Assembly (NCBI GenBank): GCA_009783635.1
Contig: WRDC01000003.1
Location: 1 to 26,709, forward strand
DNA length: 26,709 nucleotides
Source: Methanimicrococcus sp.
GTDB taxonomy: Archaea; Halobacteriota; Methanosarcinia; Methanosarcinales; Methanosarcinaceae
Direction of reading: 5' to 3'
Position numbers and translations under genes: made by a program. Positions 6,437 through 14,019 of the stretch are shown piece by piece. How positions within the stretch are numbered: the stretch's first letter is position 1; the number at the start of each line of letters is the position of its first letter. The notes below the pieces were generated by a model. The model saw only the letters and a program-made list of their open reading frames with translations, was not told where the DNA came from and did not search any database.

Positions 6437-9400
6437 TCATTTTTTACGGAATTTGGCTTTAAAGTCGTCAACGATATCTCCCGCAACGATCTTGTAGTTC
6501 TCTTTTGTCGCGCCTTTCACGCCGAAGAGGTAAGCGACAGCGCCGACAATCACAATCACGATAATGCCGGCGACGGCCAGAATGCCGTAAACGATCGTCG
6601 ACAAGCCGGAGAACGAGCCGAAGAGTTTTGACTCACCGACGGAGACGGAAGACATATGCGAAGGCAGGTTGATCACTCTGTTGCTGTCTTCTTCCATCAA
6701 TGTAAGCGTGTAAGAACCTTCAGCGGGCGGTTTAACAGATAAGGTAACGCTCTTGGTTTTATTCACGTTCACGGAAACCGTCTTTGAATCTTCGGCAATG
6801 ACCGCTCCGCTGCTGTCCCTCAAAACAAGTTTCACGGTATGAGAGCCGTCTTCAACGCCGACGTTTGTTGCGTCAAATGTCAGTTTGATGTTGGATTTCG
6901 CGGTCGGAGAGTCCGGTTTCATTTGGAAGCCGCTGTAATTGAACGCGTCTTTCTGAGTCACGGAAATATCTCTGGTCGCGTTGATGTAACCGGATTTAGA
7001 GGCTTGGATCGTAAAACTACCGGGGGAATTGAATGTGTAAGACAATTCGCCGGCGGAGTTCGTCCGGCCGATTTCCTCGCTGCTGAGCCTGATGGTGACA
7101 TCGGAGACGGCTGAGCCGTTCAATGAATCCGTCACTTTGATCGTTCCGGTCGTGCCGAAGGTCAGATTGGTATCGGGCATAACCGTAATAACCATATTCA
7201 GAAGCTTTTCGTCAACGATTAACGTTTCGTTTCCGCTGACATAACCTGTTTTGTCAGCTGTCACTCTGTAAGTGCCGTGCATACTTGTGGAATAGCCGAT
7301 CTGACCGGATGAATTCGTTGTGCCGATGCTGGAGTTGTTGACACTGACGGTAACGCCTTCAAGGGTTGTGCCGCGGTCATTGACCGTAATGGTAATATAA
7401 TCTCCCGCAACCGGTCTGTTCGGAGAGAATTCAATTTTCAGAGGGCTGTCGGAGCCAATCACTTTTTCAACGCACGGAGCAAATCTCAATGTGTCGTTGT
7501 CGCCGACTTTGAAGTATATGGAATCGTTGCCGACCTTCATTAAATCGACATCGTTGCCGGCTGACAGAGTAATTGATTCGTTGCTTTTCATATTGAAGCC
7601 TGTGGGGGTGTAATCTTCAACCACCATTTTACCATATTTGGCACCCCGTTCCAGTTTTGTCAGCTGGTCAGACGCTTGGAAAATACCGGAAATGGAAATC
7701 AAACTGCTTTCGGTACCCATGAAAACGCTGTCAACGTGAACTTTAACAAGCTCAACCTTCGTGTTGCTTATGTTTCTCTCATAAACATAATCGTCTCCGC
7801 TTCGGACAATACCTTCATCGACCTTTCTGCCGTCTTTTTCCAGCACAAAGTACGCGCTGTTTCCGTTAATATTGATTTGGTCGATTCTTATGGCATAACC
7901 CTCTTCAAGGGTGATGTACTGACCGACGCGCATCATGCGCTTTTCGTCTTCATCGATTAAAACTTTGGACAAATTGCCGCTTTTGATCAGGCTGCCGTTA
8001 ATGCCCGCAAAATACTTCTCGCCCATAAAACCGATAACATCATATTCATTCCAGCCACCGTATTTATAACTGACAGTGGTTACGTTTGACGTATACACCA
8101 CATCGCCGCTGGCGATCCTGCGGGAAGAGTTGCTAAGAGTTGTGTGGTTAAGAATGGTAATCCTTTCCGAATCACTGATATCATCGTTGATGTCGTAATA
8201 GAATCCTTCAAAGTTCATAGGCGTCCATTCGTAGACGATATAATCATCGTTCGCGAAATCGGACACGGTTCCGCGGATTTCATAAGTTCCCGGGTCGGTG
8301 TATTCGATTATCGGCGCGAATCTGAGTGTGGCGCTGTCCGCAACGATGAATTTCATTTTTCCCATCAAAGTGATTTCAGAGTCTTGGCTTAAGCTGACAC
8401 TTTCAAAGTTTTCCATGGTAATGATGCCGCCGGCAACACTTTTGATTTCCATCTTGCCGATTTTTGTTCCGCTTTCAAGTTTGGTCAAGTTGTCGGAAAC
8501 CTGAAAAATCCCGTCAATCGAAACGAGACTGCTCTCTGTGCCCATGAAAACATTGCTGACATGAACACGAATCAACGTGAAATTGGTACGGCCGGCTGAG
8601 ATATTATAACTGAAATCACCGCCGGTGCCTGCATTGACAATTCCGCTGCCGACCTGTTTGCCGTCTTTCATAACAACCAAAAAGGCGGAAGAACCCTGCG
8701 TGTTGATTTGATTGATTTCGACCGAATAGCCTTCTTCGAGAGCGATGACTTGACCGACGCGGTAGTTTTTGCTTACATTATCGTCAATCAAAACTTTGGA
8801 CAAATTACCGTTGCTCATCAGACTGCTGCTGCCGGAGCCGGCATAGTATTTGTCTCCCATGAATCCGACAATGGAATAATTGCCCCATCTGTCATACGCG
8901 TAGCTGACGTTCGAAGCCGTTGTCGTGTAGGAGATATTGCCGCTTCCGATAGAGCGACCAATATTTTTAATAGTCATTGATTCGCTGCCGTATCCGGTAT
9001 CCAAATCATAATAGAAGCCGGCAAAGCTGCGCGCGTCCCACGTGTATGTGGTTGGCATACCATCCTGCCAGATACGGTTGCCGGTGGATTTTTCAGTGAC
9101 GGACAGGTTCCAACTCAGGTTTTGTTGGAGACTTGGAGTAGTATCATCCGTAATTTTCAGCTTCAAATAGTATTGACCGGTTTTGGAAGGTTTCCATGAA
9201 AATTCACTCATAGTAGAATTAAGGGTTGTTTCAGTTTTGACAGTCTCATTGGTGCCGGAATTGTCATAAAGCAGTGTCCATTCAAATTTCGAGGCGCTTG
9301 TTGTTGTCAAATTTAATTTAAAAGTTGTTGCATTTTCAATACTGAAATTGCCTTGATCCTCGCCTTTAGAGAAATTATAGTAATCTCCGGGGACGAATGA

Positions 9401-10300
9401 ACCTGGAATTATAAGTTCAGCAAAATCAGTAGTTGCCGTGTTTGTTTTCCACAAACTTCGTGTTGTATTCGGAGTAGGAGAGAGCTCGCTCACTCCGCGA
9501 ACATATAAAGTATATTGGGTGTTCGGGTCCAATCCATTAATATCGATAGGACTGACTGTTGTATTGTTGTCGTCAATTACAGTATAAGGAGGGAGGGTTT
9601 CAACGACAATATATTCATAAAAAGGCCATCCGGATGTAGTAAAAGTCCAAGTAATAGAATCTGATGAAATGGCGGAGGCGGGAGGCGAATTTATGGTTGG
9701 TGCAGATGCAAGTGAAAAAGTCGTATTTGAGCTGCTAGTTACATTTGATGAATCATCGAAATTGAACCGGAATGCAAAGTTGCTTATTGCATTACCGTTA
9801 ACCGGATAAGCTGAGTAAGGAGCAGTGATGGGTTCCCAACCAGAACCATTATAGAGTTGCAAAGCAACATTTGCATCTAAAGTTCCATCTAATTCCAAAG
9901 TAATACTGAAATTATTTAGGTCAGTAATATCCGTTTCTGTTGAAAAGGAGGTAATGTTGGGAGCAAGCATATATAAATCAAAGCCGTCTGACCCTGCCCC
10001 ATCATCAACTGTTGCGACATAAACTGTGCCTGTGGTTAAAGAATAACCTGAAATCGTGGGAATGCTATAGTCAATATCAACATCAGTTCCAATTACTGTA
10101 TAAGGGGTACCACCGTCAAAAATAACATCGAACGTAATACCGAGAGAACCGGTGGCATCTCCCTTCCAAGTAATATCCACATCATAATTTATTCCATTAT
10201 CAGTCACAATTATCTGAACATCTCTCACTTCTGCGCTTGCCGTTCCGATTAAAGCGAACAGAACAAGCAAAACCGCGATGTATTTCAATATTTTTTTCAT
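6437..10300 (-). CDS. Composite S-layer-related surface protein (two DUF1608 domains)
   Basis: 1287 residues. A clear signal peptide (residues 1-23, cut after A-S-A) leads into about 380 residues of beta-rich, Thr/Ser/Asn-rich sequence with a fibronectin-III-like part (near 200-290). Two Methanosarcina S-layer domains (DUF1608) follow, about 408-660 and 687-937. They share Y-T-W-D/E-W-T, F-Y-Y-D, G-F-M-G-[DE]-K-Y-[YF]-A-G, N-L-S-K-V-L-I-D, F-M-G-T-E-S-S-L and L-R-F-A-P. Next come two Ig/PEGA-like repeats (about 954-1115) and a CARDB-like domain (about 1120-1215). One membrane helix (about 1234-1262) and a lysine-rich cytoplasmic end close the protein. Many N-x-S/T sites are present. The canonical Methanosarcina S-layer protein is about half this size, so this is an enlarged relative and may not be the main lattice protein. 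AAGGAA lies 7 bases before the ATG. The N-terminal part is visibly more AT-rich than the rest. Confidence 0.88.
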   Translation of the reverse strand: MKKILKYIAVLLVLFALIGTASAEVRDVQIIVTDNGINYDVDITWKGDATGSLGITFDVIFDGGTPYTVIGTDVDIDYSIPTISGYSLTTGTVYVATVDDGAGSDGFDLYMLAPNITSFSTETDITDLNNFSITLELDGTLDANVALQLYNGSGWEPITAPYSAYPVNGNAISNFAFRFNFDDSSNVTSSSNTTFSLASAPTINSPPASAISSDSITWTFTTSGWPFYEYIVVETLPPYTVIDDNNTTVSPIDINGLDPNTQYTLYVRGVSELSPTPNTTRSLWKTNTATTDFAELIIPGSFVPGDYYNFSKGEDQGNFSIENATTFKLNLTTTSASKFEWTLLYDNSGTNETVKTETTLNSTMSEFSWKPSKTGQYYLKLKITDDTTPSLQQNLSWNLSVTEKSTGNRIWQDGMPTTYTWDARSFAGFYYDLDTGYGSESMTIKNIGRSIGSGNISYTTTASNVSYAYDRWGNYSIVGFMGDKYYAGSGSSSLMSNGNLSKVLIDDNVSKNYRVGQVIALEEGYSVEINQINTQGSSAFLVVMKDGKQVGSGIVNAGTGGDFSYNISAGRTNFTLIRVHVSNVFMGTESSLVSIDGIFQVSDNLTKLESGTKIGKMEIKSVAGGIITMENFESVSLSQDSEITLMGKMKFIVADSATLRFAPIIEYTDPGTYEIRGTVSDFANDDYIVYEWTPMNFEGFYYDINDDISDSERITILNHTTLSNSSRRIASGDVVYTSNVTTVSYKYGGWNEYDVIGFMGEKYFAGINGSLIKSGNLSKVLIDEDEKRMMRVGQYITLEEGYAIRIDQININGNSAYFVLEKDGRKVDEGIVRSGDDYVYERNISNTKVELVKVHVDSVFMGTESSLISISGIFQASDQLTKLERGAKYGKMVVEDYTPTGFNMKSNESITLSAGNDVDLMKVGNDSIYFKVGDNDTLRFAPCVEKVIGSDSPLKIEFSPNRPVAGDYITITVNDRGTTLEGVTVSVNNSSIGTTNSSGQIGYSTSMHGTYRVTADKTGYVSGNETLIVDEKLLNMVITVMPDTNLTFGTTGTIKVTDSLNGSAVSDVTIRLSSEEIGRTNSAGELSYTFNSPGSFTIQASKSGYINATRDISVTQKDAFNYSGFQMKPDSPTAKSNIKLTFDATNVGVEDGSHTVKLVLRDSSGAVIAEDSKTVSVNVNKTKSVTLSVKPPAEGSYTLTLMEEDSNRVINLPSHMSSVSVGESKLFGSFSGLSTIVYGILAVAGIIVIVIVGAVAYLFGVKGATKENYKIVAGDIVDDFKAKFRKK

Positions 10301-10353
10301 AGTTTGTTTCCTTATCTTGAATTATAGGTAAAAATGTGTGAAATTTTCCTAAA

Positions 10354-10415
10354 TTTTTACTTGAAGTAAAAACAGATAATTTATTTAAAGACCCGTTATT
10401 TATTATATATATTTT
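10354..10415 (-). promoter_or_regulatory. S-layer gene promoter with 19-bp palindrome
   Basis: Leftward TATA candidates are ATATATATAA (about 10412-10403, overlapping the thiL stop) and TTTAAATAAA (about 10391-10382). Downstream is TTTTTACTTGAAGTAAAAA (10354-10372), a perfect palindrome with 9-bp arms around one central base. Depending on which TATA is used it lies at the start site or in the leader, so it could be an operator or a leader hairpin. Confidence 0.5.
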
Positions 10416-11599
10416 TTGAATGAATCGTATCCCTTTTTAAGAAGCGGCCGCCTGATTTGTTCAGAGCGGGATTGTCGAAATATGACGGTTTCAGATTCGG
10501 CAATTGCCTTTCCGATGATTGTGAACCGGCACGGATACCGGCCGGATTTCCCGTCTGAGGGGAGTTTGTTGAAATCCGGGGCGCAGCTTTCATTATATGT
10601 TCTGAAAATCTCTTCGACTTCTCCGATTTTATCGGGAGAGACGGTAAACAAAAGCTCATAATCCCCGCCCGTATACAGCGCGTTTTGAAGAAGGAGAGCT
10701 TGGGCGTCCCGGGCGTCCTCTAAATGCCCGTTATCGTTGTTTTGCGTTTTTATGTCCTGTAAAACTCTTTTTTCCAAAATCTCCAAAGCTTCAGGGTCAG
10801 CCGCGCTCAGAAGGGCTTGTTCGCTGATTTCAAAGCCGGCGCCGGAAAGCGATGACAGTTCATGAACGGAAAATGCCAAGCCGTCGCTCGTGTCGATCAT
10901 AGATGTGACGGCGCCGCTTTTTGAAAGCATCAAACCCTCCGCGATTCGCGGGAACGGTTCCGTCAGGTTTTTGATAAAAGAATCCGACACGGAAACAGCC
11001 GTTTCGATGTCATTGAGTAAAAGTGAGAGAGCCACGCCCGCAGAGCCGGGCGCGCCCGTAACGCAAAGCAAATCTCCGGAAACGGCGTGTTTCCTGAAGG
11101 TCAAATTTTTATTTTCGGAAATGCCGACCACCGTTCCCGTAATTGTCAGCTCTTCACAAAATTCGGTGTCGCCGCCGACAACTTCGCCGCCGAAAAATGA
11201 AACGGCGTCTTGGATGCCCTGCGCCAGAGTTTTCGCGTCCGTCAGCGTAAATCCGGCGGGAAGACCGGCCGAAAACAAAAAGGCAACGGGTTTAGACCCC
11301 ATCGCCGCCAAATCGCTGAGATTCACGGCGGCGGCCATCCATCCCTTTTGCCAAGGGGTCATCGATTTCGGGAAATCGGAAGATTCGCGAACCGTATCCG
11401 TACTGAAAGTCAAGGATTCGGCGGATAAATCGCGGCAGAAAGAATCCAGACGGACGGCGGCACAATCATCAAATTCGGAACCGGAAAGCAACGGCTTCTC
11501 AAACATTTGAAAAACGCGGGAAAAAACGCGGATAAAATCTTTCTCGACCGGTTCCTCTTTCGACAAAGGCTCATCCGAAAGCGAAGAGGATTTTCTCAT
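10403..11599 (-). CDS. thiL: Thiamine-monophosphate kinase
   Basis: 398 residues from ATG 11599. ThiL phosphorylates thiamine monophosphate to the diphosphate cofactor. The PurM/ThiL fold motifs are present in order: S-T-D-T-V near residue 65, A-V-N-L-S-D-L-A-A-M-G near 90, V-V-G-G-D-T-E near 140, I-D-T-S-D-G-L-A near 240 and T-G-G-D-Y-E-L-L-F near 310. It is longer than typical (about 320-350) because of a charged N-terminal lead and a polar insert around residues 275-300. A longer frame reaching 11665 would encode the terminator hairpin upstream and is rejected. A TATA box (TATAAA, 11623-11618) predicts a start almost at ATG 11599, so the mRNA is probably leaderless. Confidence 0.9.
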   Translation of the reverse strand: MRKSSSLSDEPLSKEEPVEKDFIRVFSRVFQMFEKPLLSGSEFDDCAAVRLDSFCRDLSAESLTFSTDTVRESSDFPKSMTPWQKGWMAAAVNLSDLAAMGSKPVAFLFSAGLPAGFTLTDAKTLAQGIQDAVSFFGGEVVGGDTEFCEELTITGTVVGISENKNLTFRKHAVSGDLLCVTGAPGSAGVALSLLLNDIETAVSVSDSFIKNLTEPFPRIAEGLMLSKSGAVTSMIDTSDGLAFSVHELSSLSGAGFEISEQALLSAADPEALEILEKRVLQDIKTQNNDNGHLEDARDAQALLLQNALYTGGDYELLFTVSPDKIGEVEEIFRTYNESCAPDFNKLPSDGKSGRYPCRFTIIGKAIAESETVIFRQSRSEQIRRPLLKKGYDSFKKYI

Positions 11600-11631
11600 T
11601 ATTGCAACACCCGGCCGTTTATACTCAACAA

Positions 11632-11670
11632 AAAAATTGCGGCCAAAGCAAAGCGGGGGCCGCAATTTTT
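11632..11670. terminator. Perfect 13-bp terminator hairpin between citrate synthase and thiL
   Basis: Arms AAAAATTGCGGCC (11632-11644) and GGCCGCAATTTTT (11658-11670) pair perfectly around a 13-base loop. The hairpin lies 13 bases past the citrate synthase stop and is followed on the minus strand by a T run. The GCGGCC-AAAGC core is the same as in the 6192-6436 array. Confidence 0.8.
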
Positions 11671-11683
11671 ATTTTCTCAATTA

Positions 11684-13174
11684 TCAGAGTTCGGGTCTTT
11701 TGTCCAGCGGCACATAAGGCTGCGGCTCGCCAATGGCATTGTATGCGGGGCGGATGATTTTACCGGAATTGATCAATTCTTCCAGCCGGTGCGCGCTCCA
11801 GCCGGCCATTCGGCTGATTGCAAAAATAGGTGTGTAGAGCTGCAGCGGCAGGTCAAGCATACTGTACACGAAACCGCTGTAAAAGTCGATGTTTGCGGAA
11901 ACGCCTTTGTAAATTTTCTTTTCCTGACCGATGATAATGGGCGCTAAACGCTCCACCATTGAATAAAGCAGGAATTCATCGGTTCTGCCTTTTTCAACGG
12001 AAAGCTTCTCAACGAACTGTTTGAAAATGTCGGCTCGCGGGTCGTTTAAAGAATAAACGGCGTGACCGATTCCGTAAATTAAACCGGCTTTGTCAAAGGC
12101 GTCTTTGTTCAAAAGCGCCCGAAGGTAGCTGCCGACTTCTTCTTCGCTGGTCCAGTCATTCACATTGGATTTCATGTCTTCAAACATTTTGACGACTTTA
12201 ATGTTGGCGCCGCCGTGTTTGGGACCTTTCAAACTGCCGAGAGCAGCGGCGGTTGCCGAGAACGTATCCGTTCCGGAAGAGCTGACCACGCGGCAGGTAA
12301 ATGTCGAATTGTTGCCGCCGCCGTGTTCGGCGTGGAGCACCAGCGCCAAGTCCAAAAGGCGGGCTTCAAGCTCCGTATACTTGCTGTCGGGGCGAAGAAC
12401 ATACAAAATGTTTTCGGCGGTCGACAATTCCGGCTGCGGGGCGTGAATAAATAAGCTGTTGTTTTCGTGTACGTGGCTGTAAGCCTGATAACCGTAAACG
12501 GCAAACAACGGTACGAGCGCGATGAGTTCCAAACATTGGCGCAGCACATTCGGGATATCCGTACTGTCCGGTTCAGGGTCATAAGCGTAAAGTGTCAAAA
12601 CACTGCGCGAAAGGGTATTCATCATGTCCGCGCTGGGCGCTTTCATGATGATGTCGCGGACAAAATTTGTCGGCAGCGATCTGTAATATCCGAGGAGTTT
12701 TTGGAATTCGGCCAGCTGGGATTTGGACGGCAGCGTTCCGAACAATAACAAGTAGACAACTTCTTCAAATCCGAACCGCTGCTCTGAGACAAAGCCGTCG
12801 ATAAGGTCATTGATATCAATGCCGCGGTAAAGGAGCCGGCCTTTGGTGTGCTCCGGTTTTTCTTTGGTCGGGCGGCCGGACTGGACATCGCTGATTTCGG
12901 TCAGGCCGGTCAAAACGCCGACGCCGTCAGAATCACGAAGTCCCCGATTAACGTTATATTTGACGAAGAGTTCCGGATCAATTGAACTGTGGGCCACGCA
13001 AAGCTCGGCGAGCCTTTCAATCTCAATCTTTTTCCCAAGTTCGGCTTCTTCGGGAGATTTTTCCTTTTTGCCTTCCGCCGTTTTCCCACTCTTTTTGACA
13101 TCTTCAACCGGTTTTTTGCCGGTCCCGAACTCTTCAAGTTCGATTGTGTTTTCCGTGTTTTTTCCTTCCCCCAT
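11684..13174 (-). CDS. gltA: Citrate synthase family enzyme
   Basis: 496 residues. It condenses oxaloacetate with acetyl-CoA (or propionyl-CoA in methylcitrate synthases). In methanogens this feeds 2-oxoglutarate and glutamate synthesis. Active-site regions are visible: L-V-L-H-A-E-H-G-G-G-N-N-S near residue 280 and L-K-G-P-K-H-G-G-A-N near 315 (the two histidines), then N-I-D-F-Y-S-G-F near 435 (the aspartate). The start ATG 13174 has GGGGGG 6 bases upstream. The first 60 or so residues are a Lys/Glu-rich extension not typical of the family. A promoter and a candidate short upstream ORF lie in the long leader region. Citrate versus methylcitrate cannot be separated by eye. Confidence 0.9.
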   Translation of the reverse strand: MGEGKNTENTIELEEFGTGKKPVEDVKKSGKTAEGKKEKSPEEAELGKKIEIERLAELCVAHSSIDPELFVKYNVNRGLRDSDGVGVLTGLTEISDVQSGRPTKEKPEHTKGRLLYRGIDINDLIDGFVSEQRFGFEEVVYLLLFGTLPSKSQLAEFQKLLGYYRSLPTNFVRDIIMKAPSADMMNTLSRSVLTLYAYDPEPDSTDIPNVLRQCLELIALVPLFAVYGYQAYSHVHENNSLFIHAPQPELSTAENILYVLRPDSKYTELEARLLDLALVLHAEHGGGNNSTFTCRVVSSSGTDTFSATAAALGSLKGPKHGGANIKVVKMFEDMKSNVNDWTSEEEVGSYLRALLNKDAFDKAGLIYGIGHAVYSLNDPRADIFKQFVEKLSVEKGRTDEFLLYSMVERLAPIIIGQEKKIYKGVSANIDFYSGFVYSMLDLPLQLYTPIFAISRMAGWSAHRLEELINSGKIIRPAYNAIGEPQPYVPLDKRPEL

Positions 13175-13285
13175 AACGTACCCCCCATCTTTTCAATTTT
13201 TGATATTTTTTCAGTTTTTAAAAAGAAGACTTCAAAAAAGATTCTAAAATCCGAAGTTTATCATTTTGACATTTCACTGAAATTT

Positions 13286-13351
13286 TTAAAAGTGAATTAT
13301 GCCTTCATTTTTGCAATAAAAGGACGAGTTCAAAACGTGATAGGAATTCAT
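13286..13351 (-). CDS. Candidate 21-residue leader ORF upstream of citrate synthase
   Basis: The ATG at 13351 is 9 bases after a perfect AAAGGAG ribosome site (13367-13361). A TATA-like AAAATATG near 13405-13398 would place the transcript start near 13378. The peptide (starts M-N-S-Y-H-V-L, ends G-I-I-H-F) matches nothing I know. It ends about 110 bases before the citrate synthase start. It could be a translated leader or a chance ORF; the support is the ribosome site and promoter spacing only. Confidence 0.3.
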   Translation of the reverse strand: MNSYHVLNSSFYCKNEGIIHF

Positions 13352-13423
13352 CAGATAAAACTCCTTTGTTAGCTTCGCATTTTTGTTACATTTGTTTACA
13401 TATTTTTTACTTTTCAGCCGATT

Positions 13424-13568
13424 TAGCGCGAAAAGTTTAAAAGATTCGTTGTTTTCGCGCAAATTAACTTTTCACGCAATTAGACTTTTCGCGCAAATTT
13501 AGACTTTTCACGCATGAAGCGCTTTTCACGCAAATTAGACTTTTCGCGCATGAAGCGCTTTTCGTACA
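13424..13568. repeat. Iteron-like array, about seven copies with 17-19-bp spacing
   Basis: TTTTC[A/G]CGCA starts at 13452, 13469, 13486, 13505, 13523 and 13541. A variant TTTTCGTACA is at 13559, and an inverted copy (AGCGCGAAAAG) is at 13424. The units are joined by AAATTAGA-like or TGAAGCG linkers. The array sits between a leftward and a rightward TATA box. Confidence 0.8.
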
Positions 13569-13952
13569 AAGCCTCCAATCGCAAAACGCTTATATAGAAG
13601 TTCAATCATGTTTATCTTGCAGTTTTTCGAATTGTCCGAATAAATGATGCCTTTTGATTGCATTTTTCGGCGAAGGATGAACGGAATTTCAAGAGTGGTT
13701 TTGACCCGGGAGAAATCATCCGTTTTGGAATGTTAAGCAATTTTCGGAAAAACGATGTGTGACAAATAAGGTTCTTCAAAATGAAGAGGAATCACATTTT
13801 CAAAAAATGAAAATAACATTTGTCAAAAATGAACAATTCATTTGTTTCCCATAACTTGAAAAAGCGGGATTGAAGCTTATTTTCAATGATTATGATGTTG
13901 CAGGTGATGACTTTATCCATTTTCGGCAAATTCGGCCGATAATGATACGATA

Positions 13953-14000
13953 CATTACTCTAATCATTACTCTAATCATTACTCTAATCATTACTCTAAT
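13953..14000 (+). repeat. Four perfect 12-bp repeats (CATTACTCTAAT) in the thermosome leader
   Basis: CATTACTCTAAT is repeated four times without change, ending 19 bases before the thermosome ATG. A strong AAGGAG ribosome site follows the last copy. Confidence 0.9.
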
Positions 14001-14019
14001 ACAAATAAGGAGACATCAT

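Larger units (their letters stand above)
13175..14019. other. Long divergent regulatory region citrate synthase / thermosome
   Basis: No ordinary gene is seen in 845 bases. From left to right it holds the candidate leader ORF and its promoter (13286-13408), the iteron array (13424-13568) and a strong rightward TATA box CTTATATAGA (13589-13598). Further right are three short palindromes (13773-13843) and four 12-bp repeats (13953-14000) just before the thermosome ribosome site. What the 13589 TATA box drives is unclear: a 400-base thermosome leader or an untranslated RNA. Confidence 0.5.

Noticed and set aside
6028..6462. Plus-strand frames rich in R-K-E-K-E-K-L-R-P-K across the repeat array
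   Set aside because: They are translations of the tandem hairpin repeats, overlap the real end of marker 12 and have no start signals.
11600..11665. N-terminal extension of thiL starting M-R-P-P-L-C-F
   Set aside because: It is encoded by the terminator hairpin, and the TATA box at 11618-11623 predicts transcription starting near ATG 11599.
13870..14019. Upstream extension of the thermosome gene (I-T-L repeats)
   Set aside because: It translates the 12-bp leader repeats; the strong ribosome site points to ATG 14020.
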